A DNA stretch of 64,000 nt, from assembly GCA_050247075.1 (NCBI GenBank), contig JBFWUW010000018.1:35061-99060 (forward strand), given 5' to 3'. Source of the DNA: JBFWUW01 sp050247075. GTDB taxonomy: Bacteria > Planctomycetota > Planctomycetia > Pirellulales > JBFWUW01. The notes beneath the pieces were generated by a model, which saw only the letters and a list, made by a program, of their open reading frames with translations, was not told where the DNA came from and did no database searches. Positions 25,418-35,659 of the stretch are shown one piece after another. Position 1 is the stretch's first letter. Each line of letters starts with the position of its first letter. The translations under genes were made by a program, and so were the position numbers.

Positions 25418-27200
25418 CGCCACAATCGCGCCAGCGGAATCAGGCACATCCGGGAAGACCCGCGGCCCTCGTCCGCGAAGCCGCAAGCTGCCGCGCAGTT
25501 CCCTGTTGGCCACGGGTGAGCCGATGATCTGGCTGACTGGCGGCGCGCTGGTGGTCTGCCTGGCGATGATTGTTGGCCTGGTGGCGCAGATTATCGTGCA
25601 AGGAATGGACACCTTCTGGCCTACGCCGCTGCTGGAGATTCGGCTACGAGATGGCGGCCATTTGTTGGGCGAGGTCACTCGTTCCGAGAACTACACCCCG
25701 GCGGCCAGCGTTGTGGACGACTTGCCAGAGGACCAGCAGCCTATCGTGCGCGATTTGCTGGCCGCCAGTGACGGCGTGGCCGGCCGCCGGCTGCTCCGCA
25801 CCGGCAACTTTGAATTGACCAGCGAGCGCTTTACCTGGGTGGATGACTTTCTCATCGAAGAAGAAACGAAGCCCGAGTGGGCGGTCAAGATCGAACGCCT
25901 GCCTCGCGGCCGCGCCGCCGGCCCGTTCTACGGCAAACCGGTTGGGTTCGAGATCGACGGAGAACAATCCGCGAATACCGCGGCAGAAGCTTGGGCCTTG
26001 TATCAGCAACATCATGCCCCCTCGCGAGAGCGCTGGGCCGAGGCCGAGCGCCTGAAGGGGCACCACGGGCTGGGCGAATTCAGCAAGCAGCAAGAAGCGG
26101 CCCGCCGGAATGCGGTTGGCACTCGCGAGCACTACGGGGCCGACTCTCCCCAGTACCAACAGGCCCAAGCGGCATTGCAGGAAGCCACGCGCTTGGCGGC
26201 GGAGAACAGCGCGCCGCTGCACGCCAAAATCAAGGACTTGGAAGCGGAGAATCTCCGCTATCAACTGGTGATGGAAACAGCGGACGGCCAGCAGGCCAAG
26301 ATTATTTTGTCCGACGTCGTGCGGGCATATCCGGCCAACCAGTTGACATGGTTTCAAAAGGTGGGAGTCTATTTTTCTCGTTGGTGGGAATTCCTGACCG
26401 ACGACCCGCGCGAGGCGAATAGCGAAGGGGGAGTCTTTCCGGCGATCTTTGGCACCGCCTGCATGACAATGTTGATGTCGCTGGCGGTGGTTCCCTTTGG
26501 CGTGCTGGCCGCCCTGTACCTGCGCGAGTACGCCAAGAAGGGGGCGATGGTCAGCGCGGTGCGCATCGCCATCAACAATCTGGCCGGCGTCCCCAGCATT
26601 GTATTTGGCGTCTTCGGCATGGGTTTCTTTTGCTACTACGTTGGCAGCGGGGTGGACGACTGGTTTTTTCCGGTGCAAAAAGCGGCCAACAACCCGGTGT
26701 TTGGCAAGGGAGGCGTTCTGTGGGCCTCTTTCACGCTGGCCTTGCTGACGCTGCCAGTGGTGATCGTGGCCACGGAAGAGGCCCTCTCCGCCGTCCCTAA
26801 CTCCATGCGGGAGGGCTCTTACGCTTGCGGGGCGGGCAAGTGGCAAACTATCTGGCGGATCGTGCTGCCCCGCGCCATGCCGGGTATCATGACCGGCATG
26901 ATCCTGGCGATGGCCCGCGGCGCTGGCGAGGTCGCCCCGCTGATGCTGGTTGGCGCCGCCAAGATCGCGCCGGAACTGGCCATCGACAGCACGTTTCCGT
27001 TCATCCATCCCGAACGCAGCTTCATGCACCTCGGTTTTCACATTTACGACGTGGGCTTTCAAAGCTCCGACAGCGAAGCGGCCAAGCCGATGGTCTTTAC
27101 CACGACCTTGCTGCTGATCGTGTTGATTGCCTTCCTCAATTTGGCGGCGGTGATGCTAAGGACGAGGTTGAGACGGAAGTTTACGTCGAGTCAGTTTTGA
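25407..27200 (+). CDS. pstA: Phosphate ABC transporter permease PstA, long form
   Basis: 597 residues. The ATG at 25407 overlaps the pstC end by 11 bases and has GGAGG five bases upstream, so translation is coupled. The first helix (about 35-60) is followed by a periplasmic insert of about 260 residues that includes a charged helical part. The permease core starts near residue 340 (GGVFPAIFGTACMTMLMSLA), with the ABC contact loop REGSYACGAGKWQTIWRIVL. Short PstA proteins lack the insert. With PstC it forms the phosphate-conducting core. Confidence 0.93.
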   Translation: MSSNATIAPAESGTSGKTRGPRPRSRKLPRSSLLATGEPMIWLTGGALVVCLAMIVGLVAQIIVQGMDTFWPTPLLEIRLRDGGHLLGEVTRSENYTPAASVVDDLPEDQQPIVRDLLAASDGVAGRRLLRTGNFELTSERFTWVDDFLIEEETKPEWAVKIERLPRGRAAGPFYGKPVGFEIDGEQSANTAAEAWALYQQHHAPSRERWAEAERLKGHHGLGEFSKQQEAARRNAVGTREHYGADSPQYQQAQAALQEATRLAAENSAPLHAKIKDLEAENLRYQLVMETADGQQAKIILSDVVRAYPANQLTWFQKVGVYFSRWWEFLTDDPREANSEGGVFPAIFGTACMTMLMSLAVVPFGVLAALYLREYAKKGAMVSAVRIAINNLAGVPSIVFGVFGMGFFCYYVGSGVDDWFFPVQKAANNPVFGKGGVLWASFTLALLTLPVVIVATEEALSAVPNSMREGSYACGAGKWQTIWRIVLPRAMPGIMTGMILAMARGAGEVAPLMLVGAAKIAPELAIDSTFPFIHPERSFMHLGFHIYDVGFQSSDSEAAKPMVFTTTLLLIVLIAFLNLAAVMLRTRLRRKFTSSQF

Positions 27201-27284
27201 GGAGAGTTTTCAGTTTTCAGTGTTCGGTTGTCGGTTTTCGGCCGACATCAATTGGCAATCTAAAATCTAAAATCTAAAACCTCG
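27201..27284. repeat. Low-complexity dispersed repeat patch between pstA and pstB
   Basis: TTTTCAGTTTTCAGTGTTCGG is followed by a CGG/TTTTCGG stretch and then the triplet AAAATCT repeated (27258-27284). Very similar tracts (TTTTCAGTTCTCAGTGTTCGG) end the flotillin gene near 18290-18312, and AAAATCTAAAATC recurs near 52670. This looks like a family of small intergenic repeats inserted after stop codons. Confidence 0.55.
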
Positions 27285-27299
27285 CCCCCGGATTTCGCT

Positions 27300-28235
27300 T
27301 TGACTTCTCAGCCTGCTAGCTCTGACTCGCGTATCCATCAACAGCCGGCGGCTGGTCTGTCGCCTGCGCCGCTGACGCGCGGTGCCGCGGCTTCGCCGCG
27401 GCCAGCGGGGGGGAATCGGCTTGACCGTATTGCCCGTGGCGAGCCGTTTGAAACGCTGACTCACGAAGCACTGGCCAAGGAGACGCCGGTCGTTGAAGTG
27501 CAAAACTTCAAATTGTGGTACGGCCAGAAGCAGGCCCTGCACGATGTTTCCATGCGCGTCCCCAAGGGCAAGGTCACGGCATTGATTGGACCGTCGGGCT
27601 GCGGCAAATCGACCTTGCTGCGCAGTGTCAACCGCTTGAACGACCTGCTCGACACGGTGCGCATCGAGGGGGGAATGACCCTCAACGGCGATCCAATCTA
27701 CCATCGGACGGTCGACGTGATCGAGCTCCGCAAGCGGATGGGCATGGTCTTTCAGAAGCCCAATCCGTTTCCCATGAGCATCTTTGAGAACGTCGTCTAC
27801 CCGTTGCGGATCGATGGAGAACGGAACAAATCGGTACTGGCGGAAGTCTGCGAGCGCAGCCTCCGCGGGGCCGCCCTGTGGGATGAAGTCAAAGACCGGC
27901 TGCAAGAGAGCGCCCTGGGCATGTCGGGCGGCCAGCAGCAGCGGTTGTGCATCGCCCGGGCCATCGCCGCGGAGCCGGAAGTGCTGCTGCTGGACGAGCC
28001 ATGTTCGGCCCTCGACCCCATCGCCACCGGCAAGATCGAAGACCTGATCCACGAACTAAAGGGGGAGTACTCGGTGCTGATCGTGACGCACAACATGCAG
28101 CAAGCCTCGCGAACCAGCGATTTCACGGCATTTATGTACCTGGGGCGGCTGATCGAGTACGGCCCGGCGGTTGATATCTTCACCACGCCCAAGCTCAAGG
28201 AAACCGAGGATTACGTCACGGGACGTTTTGGGTAG
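27300..28235 (+). CDS. pstB: Phosphate ABC transporter ATP-binding protein
   Basis: 311 residues. No ATG is available before the conserved part, so a TTG at 27300 is the likely start; the first 60 residues are a non-conserved Pro/Ala-rich extension. The ABC motifs are complete: Walker A GPSGCGKST, Q-loop FQKPNPFPMS, signature MSGGQQQR, Walker B LLLDEPCSALD, and the switch His (THNMQQA). The GMVFQKPNPFPMSIFENV stretch is typical of PstB. It powers PstC/PstA. Confidence 0.95.
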   Translation: MTSQPASSDSRIHQQPAAGLSPAPLTRGAAASPRPAGGNRLDRIARGEPFETLTHEALAKETPVVEVQNFKLWYGQKQALHDVSMRVPKGKVTALIGPSGCGKSTLLRSVNRLNDLLDTVRIEGGMTLNGDPIYHRTVDVIELRKRMGMVFQKPNPFPMSIFENVVYPLRIDGERNKSVLAEVCERSLRGAALWDEVKDRLQESALGMSGGQQQRLCIARAIAAEPEVLLLDEPCSALDPIATGKIEDLIHELKGEYSVLIVTHNMQQASRTSDFTAFMYLGRLIEYGPAVDIFTTPKLKETEDYVTGRFG

Positions 28236-28259
28236 AATGGAGAGATTGTCGAATAAAAA

Positions 28260-28282
28260 GTAGGAGGCGATTCCTTCGCCGA
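28260..28282 (+). repeat. Short dispersed hairpin repeat, type B copy 2
   Basis: GTAGGAG, GCGAT, TCCT, TCGCC, GA: identical to the copy at 17685-17708 except for the loop base and one end. It lies in the 168-base gap between pstB and phoU, which holds nothing else recognisable. Confidence 0.55.
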
Positions 28283-28403
28283 TGATTTCTTGTTGTCTCG
28301 TTGCCGTCAGGGACCGCATTGGCTCCCTCTTGGTTAACTTGGCGTTCTTCATCCGTTCGTTCTGAGTCCCGTTTTATTTCGCCCACATTCTCGAAACTCT
28401 CGT

Positions 28404-29102
28404 ATGGCCCATCACCTGCATCGGCAGATCGACAAACTCAAACGCATGGTCCTGTCATTGGGCGGACTGGTGGAGGAGAGCGTCGAAGGGGCCATTCGCG
28501 CGGTTGAAACGCGCGACACGCAGCTTGCCGCGCAGATTATCGAGGGGGACGCCCAGATCGACTTGACCGAGATTGACATCGAGGAGGAATGCCTGCATAC
28601 GCTGGCCCTGTACCAGCCGGTGGCCTTTGATCTGCGGTACGTGGTCAGCGTCCTCAAGATCAACAACGAGTTGGAACGCATCGCCGACCTGGCGGTGAAT
28701 ATCTCGGAACAGGCCTGCTTTATGGCTCAAGAGCCGCCGATCGACACCGTTCCGTTCGGCCTGTTGGGCGAAATGCGCAAGGTTCGCTCGATGTTGCAGC
28801 GGAGCCTCGATTCGCTGGTGGAGATGGATACCGAAATGGCCGAATCGGTGCGCAGCGCCGACGACGAAGTGGACGAAGTCCACCGCAAGATGTACTTGCA
28901 TGTCGAAGCGGCCATTCGCAAACAGCCCGACCGCACCAGTGTGCTGATCAACCTGCTGAATGTTTCCCGGCATCTGGAGCGCATCGGCGACCACGCGGTG
29001 AACATCGCCGAGGACGTGATCTACATGTCCAAAGGCCACATTCTGCGCCACAGCCGCGAGCACACCATTCCTAAAAACCCCGTGCCTGGTACTGGCGGTT
29101 AG
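28404..29102 (+). CDS. phoU: Phosphate signalling complex protein PhoU
   Basis: 232 residues, all helical, two tandem PhoU repeats. Each carries the metal-binding acidic motif: RIADLAVNISE (first half) and RIGDHAVNIAED (second). PhoU links the Pst transporter to the phosphate sensor kinase and restrains uptake when phosphate is plentiful. It ends the pst group and converges with scpA, 14 bases between stops. phoB/phoR are not in the window. Confidence 0.95.
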   Translation: MAHHLHRQIDKLKRMVLSLGGLVEESVEGAIRAVETRDTQLAAQIIEGDAQIDLTEIDIEEECLHTLALYQPVAFDLRYVVSVLKINNELERIADLAVNISEQACFMAQEPPIDTVPFGLLGEMRKVRSMLQRSLDSLVEMDTEMAESVRSADDEVDEVHRKMYLHVEAAIRKQPDRTSVLINLLNVSRHLERIGDHAVNIAEDVIYMSKGHILRHSREHTIPKNPVPGTGG

Positions 29103-29116
29103 CCGCGCTACGTCGT

Positions 29117-29893
29117 TTACGCGCTGCCGGCGGGGTGTTCGTAATCGTCCACCGGGGCAAAATCCAGATTGGTGCTGGTACGGCCGTCGGCGATGACTTC
29201 AATTTCGCCAAACAGGTGGCCTTGCTCCGTGCGTACGCCGTGGTGCCGCACCAGTTCCAGCACGGCCAGAAAGATGCCCACCAAGGTCGAACGGTGCATG
29301 CCAGGTTGGAACAGCTCGCTGAATGTCACCCGCTGGCGCTCCATGAGTTGCCGATGGACGCGTCCCATGAAGATGTGGATCGGGGTTTCGTCGTAGACGA
29401 TGTTGGTGCTTTGCGTCGATTGATGCTCGCGCATAATGCGGCCGAAGGCGCTCACCAGGTCCCACAACTCCAGTTCGTGGATTGGTTCGTCGGCCAGATT
29501 GCGTTCGCGCGCGGGGATATCGCGAGAAAGCCGCGGAAAACGTTCTTGCCAGGCGCGGCTGCGCTCGTCGAGGATGCTGGCCGCATCCTTGAACTTTTTG
29601 TATTCCAGCAATTGCCGTACTAGCTCTTGCCGCGGGTCGGCTTCGGCCTCTTCCTCCTCGCCGCCATGCGGCAGGCACATGCGGCTTTTGATTTCGGCCA
29701 ACGTGCTGGCCATTTCCAGGAAGTCCCCCACGGCATCCACGTTGATCTTTTCCAGCACTTCCATGTACCGCACGAACTGTTCGGCAATGGGGGCAATGGG
29801 CAGATCGACCACGTCCATCTCGTGCTTGCGCACCAGAAACAACAGCAGGTCCAACGGCCCGCGGAAAATATCAAGGTCAACGCGAAAACTCAT
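29117..29893 (-). CDS. scpA: Segregation and condensation protein A (kleisin)
   Basis: 258 residues. The N-terminal helical domain begins with the conserved FRGPLDLLLFLVRKHEMDV, followed by VGDFLEMASTLAEIKSRMCL, an acidic linker (GEEEEAEA), and a C-terminal winged-helix part (VTFSELFQPGMHRSTLVGIF). ScpA bridges the SMC dimer heads and helps compact and separate sister chromosomes. scpB, usually next to it, is not seen here. The gene starts divergently from the HIT-protein gene. Confidence 0.93.
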   Translation of the reverse strand: MSFRVDLDIFRGPLDLLLFLVRKHEMDVVDLPIAPIAEQFVRYMEVLEKINVDAVGDFLEMASTLAEIKSRMCLPHGGEEEEAEADPRQELVRQLLEYKKFKDAASILDERSRAWQERFPRLSRDIPARERNLADEPIHELELWDLVSAFGRIMREHQSTQSTNIVYDETPIHIFMGRVHRQLMERQRVTFSELFQPGMHRSTLVGIFLAVLELVRHHGVRTEQGHLFGEIEVIADGRTSTNLDFAPVDDYEHPAGSA

Positions 29894-30113
29894 CGGGACT
29901 CTTCTGGATGGTGTCTGGCCTGGATTTTTCCGCTGCGCGGCTGCATAGCCGCCATGATCGGTTTCGACAACCCAACAGGCATAACTTAACGCAACCCGCC
30001 GCGGTTGGCCGCTATCTGTTGTAGCAGCCCCCTTGCACGGCTGAAAGCAGCCGCTAGCGCTGCTAGAATAGCGGCGGTCGAAAATCGTTTCTCTCGAACC
30101 CTCGGTACCGCAA

Positions 30114-30674
30114 GTGGATCATCAGCAACTTTGGGCACCTTGGCGATTGGGTTACGTTCAGGGCAAGGAACCCGCCGATCGTGAAGATTCTGGCCAACCG
30201 GCCTGGCTGCCAGAGAGCGACCCGGCTTGTTTCTTGTGCCGCGACGTGGCCGAGAGCCGCGACCGGCATAATTTGCTGCTGCATCGCGGAAAGCACACTT
30301 TGACCGTGCTTAATCGGTTTCCCTACAATAACGGCCATTTGCTGATCGCGCCGCGGCGGCACGTGGCCCGGCTCGATCGGTTGACCGACGACGAGCATCT
30401 GGAGTCGATGCAAGTCGCGGCATGGCTGACCACGGTATTGGCCCAGGCAATCAATGCCGACGGCTTCAACCTGGGCCTGAATTTGGGCCGGGTGGCCGGT
30501 GCCGGACTGCCGGGCCACTTGCATTGGCATATCGTGCCGCGCTGGAATGGCGATACCAACTTCATGCCGGTGCTGGCGGGCATCAAGGTCATTCCGCAAT
30601 CGCTCGACGCCTTATGGGAACTGCTCTCTTCCGCCTTAGCCACGGTGGATGCGCCGCGGGACAGACATGCCTGA
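30114..30674 (+). CDS. HIT-family nucleotide hydrolase/phosphorylase
   Basis: 186 residues from GTG. The histidine triad is His135-X-His137-X-His139 (GLPGHLHWHIVPRW), with the usual upstream NRFPYNNGHLLIAP. A CxxC (Cys39-Cys42, CFLC) in the first part resembles the zinc-site-bearing Ap4A phosphorylase-type HIT proteins. Likely acts on AMP-linked dinucleotides in the cytoplasm. The stop overlaps the start of the dNTP triphosphohydrolase gene by eight bases, which pairs two nucleotide clean-up enzymes in one transcript. Confidence 0.92.
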   Translation: MDHQQLWAPWRLGYVQGKEPADREDSGQPAWLPESDPACFLCRDVAESRDRHNLLLHRGKHTLTVLNRFPYNNGHLLIAPRRHVARLDRLTDDEHLESMQVAAWLTTVLAQAINADGFNLGLNLGRVAGAGLPGHLHWHIVPRWNGDTNFMPVLAGIKVIPQSLDALWELLSSALATVDAPRDRHA

Positions 30675-31806
30675 CCCCTTTTCGCACTCGCTGCCGGTTG
30701 AAATGTTGGCCCGCGAAGAGCATCTGCTGGCACCCTATGCCATGCGCGCATCGCGGTCGGCGGGGCGCAAGCACCCGGAGCCGCCGCACCCATACCGTAC
30801 TCCCTTTCAGCGTGACCGCGACCGCATCATCCATAGCGCGGCCTATCGCCGGCTGAGCTACAAGACGCAGGTCTTCACCGGCGAGATGGGGGACTACCAC
30901 CGCACGCGGTTGACGCACACGCTGGAGGTGGCGTCTATTTCCCGCAATCTCGGACGGGCGCTGCGTCTGAACGAAGACCTCATCGAAACGCTGGCCCTGG
31001 CCCACGACTTGGGGCACCCTCCCTTTGGGCACGCGGGCGAAGACGCACTCGACGAATGCCTGCGCGATGTGGGCGGGTTCTCGCACAATCGGCATGGGCT
31101 GCGGATCGTGGAACTGCTGGAACAGCGCTACGCGGACTTTCCCGGTTTGAATCTCAGCCGCGAGGTTCTGGAAGGGCAGGCCACGCGGATTGATAAAGAT
31201 GTTTCGCAAGCGCGTCCCTTGCTGGAGGTTCAAGTCGTCGAAGCCGCCGACAGCGTGGCCTATGACACCCACGATGCCGATGACGCCATGCGGCTGGGCC
31301 TGTTGAAGGTAGAAGACCTGCTGGAAATGCCATTGTGGCAACAGGCAGCGCGGCGCGTTCGCCAGCGGTGGACGAACTTGCCGCCGCGCCAGTTGGAACG
31401 GGCGATCTTGCACGAACTGCTCAATTGGCAAGTGGGCGATCTGCTAACCAAGGCGATGGAGCGGCTACAAGCCGGAGAGATCGACAGCCCAGACGCCGTG
31501 CGAGCCGCCGCCCCGCTGATCGTGCCCAGCCCCGATATCGCGGAACAAAAGCTGCAACTGGAACGATTCTTGCACCAACGCGTCTACCGTCATCCGCAAG
31601 TCTTGCGTATGCGTACCGAGGCTCAAGACTCCCTGCGGCAAATGTTTGCACTCTTCCAACAGCGAATGGATTTGCTGCCCGAGTCGTTTCAGCGCCGGGC
31701 CAGCGAAGTTGGCGCGGCCCAAACCGTGGGTGACTACCTGGCGGGCATGACCGACCGGTTTGCCCAGCAGCAATTCGCCAAGTACCAAACCGCGGGAGAA
31801 ATATAG
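30667..31806 (+). CDS. dNTP triphosphohydrolase (dGTPase family)
   Basis: 379 residues. The HD-domain metal ligands are present: a leading His (RLTHTLEVAS), the HD pair (LALAHDLGHPPFGHAGE) and a later Asp (VEAADSVAYDTHD). The N-terminal RTPFQRDRDRIIHSAAYRRL with KTQVF is a signature of deoxyguanosinetriphosphate triphosphohydrolase-like proteins. These split dNTPs to nucleoside and triphosphate, controlling pools. Translationally coupled to the HIT gene by overlap. The preferred nucleotide cannot be told. Confidence 0.93.
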   Translation: MPDPFSHSLPVEMLAREEHLLAPYAMRASRSAGRKHPEPPHPYRTPFQRDRDRIIHSAAYRRLSYKTQVFTGEMGDYHRTRLTHTLEVASISRNLGRALRLNEDLIETLALAHDLGHPPFGHAGEDALDECLRDVGGFSHNRHGLRIVELLEQRYADFPGLNLSREVLEGQATRIDKDVSQARPLLEVQVVEAADSVAYDTHDADDAMRLGLLKVEDLLEMPLWQQAARRVRQRWTNLPPRQLERAILHELLNWQVGDLLTKAMERLQAGEIDSPDAVRAAAPLIVPSPDIAEQKLQLERFLHQRVYRHPQVLRMRTEAQDSLRQMFALFQQRMDLLPESFQRRASEVGAAQTVGDYLAGMTDRFAQQQFAKYQTAGEI

Positions 31807-32144
31807 CGGCGAAGGAAGGGCCATTTGCAATGCTGGCCGCCAGTGCAACGCCCGCCGCCGCACACCACCAAATATAGGGGTGGCAAGGCTTGTGATCGGT
31901 GGGCATTGTGTCACAATCGTTGGAAAGGGGCAGTATTCTCGGTTGGCTCCGATTATGATGAGCCTATGTTTAAGCTATTAACCCATTTTGCCAGGGCAAC
32001 GCATTCTTTCCGGACTACCCGACTCGGCGGCAGTCTACGCGCACTACAGTTGTTGCAAGATGTGTAGCGACCCTCGGGGCATCGCACCTTGGCGTCTGCT
32101 GATCCGCGTTCTTTGTTGCTTCGCGTTTGCTCCCAGGCTTTAGC
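31807..32144. other. Intergenic region, nothing identified
   Basis: About 340 bases before the exported orphan gene, less GC-rich than its surroundings in the middle (31940-31990). I found no RNA gene, hairpin-T-run terminator or repeat; a promoter for the downstream gene is expected here. Confidence 0.4.
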
Positions 32145-33023
32145 GTGTTACGACGACTGATTTTTACCGTCGCCTGCCTGTTGTCGTGGGCCGTGCTCGG
32201 CCAGGCCGCGATAGGCCAGGAGACAGGTTCCATTCCCCGCGAGCACCACCCCTGGGGCCGGTACGAGCCAGGTGCTTGGAAGAGCGTGCGGGTGGCTACC
32301 GAAACATTCGACGCCGCCGGGCAAGCGACCAACATCAGCATCAGCGACACCCATTCAACGCTGGAAGCCGCCGACGAGCAGACGTTTACTTTGCGGATTG
32401 AGTCCTCGGTGGAAGTCGCCGGCAAGCGAATCACCGCGGCACCCCAGACCGTCGTGCAGCGCTACGACGGAGCCCCCGCCGATCAAAAGCTGGTCCCCGG
32501 CGCATCGGGTTCGGATCGGGTGTTGATCGACGGAGCACCCTACAACTGTGACATTTTGCAGCTAGAAACGTCCGGTCCCATGACCCGCACGTTGACCAAG
32601 ACATTCTACTGCAAGACGTTAATGCCCTATGTGCTGCGGCGAGAAACAACCACAACCAACACGCAAACCAATGTTGTCGTGGGACGTTCAACCTTGGAGA
32701 CCATCGCTCTGGACATGCCGACGAAACTGGGCCTGCAAACCCTGCCCGCGTCGCACCTGAAGGCTACACAACAGCACGAAAAGGGGACCAACGTGACGCT
32801 GTTGGTAACGTCGTTTGAAGTGCCGGGCGGAGTGTTGTCGCATAGCTCCAAGGAACTTGACACGGAGGGCCGCCTGGTCCGCCGCAGCACCCTGGAACTG
32901 CTCGATTTTGGCGACACGCCGGAGATCGAGGGAGAGGTCGAGGTTCCGGCGCCGCGCCGCTCTCGGTTCTTTCGCCGGCATCGCGTGCGCGGCGGCTCTG
33001 TTCCGCTCAATCGTAGCGAGTAA
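32145..33023 (+). CDS. Exported protein of unknown function
   Basis: 292 residues from a GTG at 32145; a TTG at 32127 would add six residues. The signal peptide is LRRLIFTVACLLSWAVLGQAAIGQ. The mature part looks beta-rich (FTLRIESSVEVAGKRI; NVTLLVTSFEVPGGVL), with two isolated cysteines. The end is basic (RRSRFFRRHRVRGG). No family recognised. The stop TAA (33021-33023) coincides with the first bases of a foldback element, so the original 3' end may have been altered by its insertion. Confidence 0.72.
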   Translation: MLRRLIFTVACLLSWAVLGQAAIGQETGSIPREHHPWGRYEPGAWKSVRVATETFDAAGQATNISISDTHSTLEAADEQTFTLRIESSVEVAGKRITAAPQTVVQRYDGAPADQKLVPGASGSDRVLIDGAPYNCDILQLETSGPMTRTLTKTFYCKTLMPYVLRRETTTTNTQTNVVVGRSTLETIALDMPTKLGLQTLPASHLKATQQHEKGTNVTLLVTSFEVPGGVLSHSSKELDTEGRLVRRSTLELLDFGDTPEIEGEVEVPAPRRSRFFRRHRVRGGSVPLNRSE

Positions 33024-33124
33024 GGAACTGGCCCGGAATAACTTTGTCCGCAAACCCTCTCCCACTGGGAGAGGGCAGGGTGAGGGAAAACAAAACGCCG
33101 ATGTTATCCCGGGCCAGTTCCTAA
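33021..33124. mobile_element. MITE-like foldback element 1
   Basis: About 104 bases bounded by 22-base inverted repeats, left 33021-33042 (TAAGGAACTGGCCCGGAATA and on) and right 33103-33124, with 20 of 22 positions pairing. Inside is CCCTCTCCC-type hairpin sequence followed by GGGTGAGGG. It encodes nothing. The terminal TTAGGA and inner ATAACTT are shared with the adjacent element, which suggests one family moved in trans by a transposase elsewhere. Confidence 0.75.
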
Positions 33125-33129
33125 GCGGC

Positions 33130-33306
33130 TAAGGATTCAGTACGAGATAACTTCCCCATCGGAACCTCTCCCTCTCCCTCTGGGAGAGGGACGGGGTGAG
33201 GGTTTCGTAGTTGGCGGCCATTTCGCCACATCCCCCTCTCCCCAACCCTCTCCCGGAGTACCGGGAGAGGGAGCCAAGAGGGGAAGTTATTTCGTACTGA
33301 ATCCTA
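33130..33306. mobile_element. MITE-like foldback element 2
   Basis: About 177 bases with inverted ends of about 28 bases, left 33130-33157 and right near 33279-33306, differing at two positions. The interior has two hairpins built from CCCTCTCCC/GGGAGAGGG units. CTAAGCGGC flanks it on both sides (33121-33129 and 33304-33312), a possible 9-base target duplication, although part may belong to the terminus. Noncoding. Confidence 0.75.
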
Positions 33307-33462
33307 AGCGGCCACACCCGTCGAAATAGGGCAGGGCCTGGTATAGAATGCCCGGTTCGACGAAATCCCCGCGGCCAGGCCCAAGAATGAGGCTGGCCAT
33401 GGCAGCAATGTACCCGCGGGCCGCGGGATTGGCTTGAGACTATCGACTGGCAAGGAAACTCC

Positions 33463-35463
<2,001 letters not shown>

Positions 35464-35466
<3 letters not shown>

Positions 35467-35485
35467 AAGCCGTCTCCGCCGGCGA
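35464..35485 (+). repeat. Short dispersed hairpin repeat, type A copy 2
   Basis: TAGAAG, CCGTC, TCC, GCCGG, CGA: a diverged copy of the repeat at 11235. It overlaps the ftsH stop codon, which supplies its first bases. A few further bases before the RND adaptor show no other structure. Confidence 0.45.
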
Positions 35486-35659
35486 CATTCCGGTTTCCAT
35501 CGCCGCTTATGGCGGCTGTCATCTGTTGAATTATGTTAACGAGGACGCCTGGAAACTTGGAAGCAATCCATGCAGCAAAGCCACCCGACCTCAGAACACC
35601 GTAAGCATCCGTCGCTCTTGGGGGCTCCGGCGGGCTATATGCCAGTACGTGGCGAGATC

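Noticed and set aside
25644..27062. 472-codon open frame on the minus strand
   Set aside because: Shadow of pstA in a complementary codon frame.
33056..33275. CCCTCTCCC-type repeats considered as a CRISPR array
   Set aside because: The units are inverted rather than direct, unevenly spaced, and lack regular spacers; they are hairpins inside the foldback elements.
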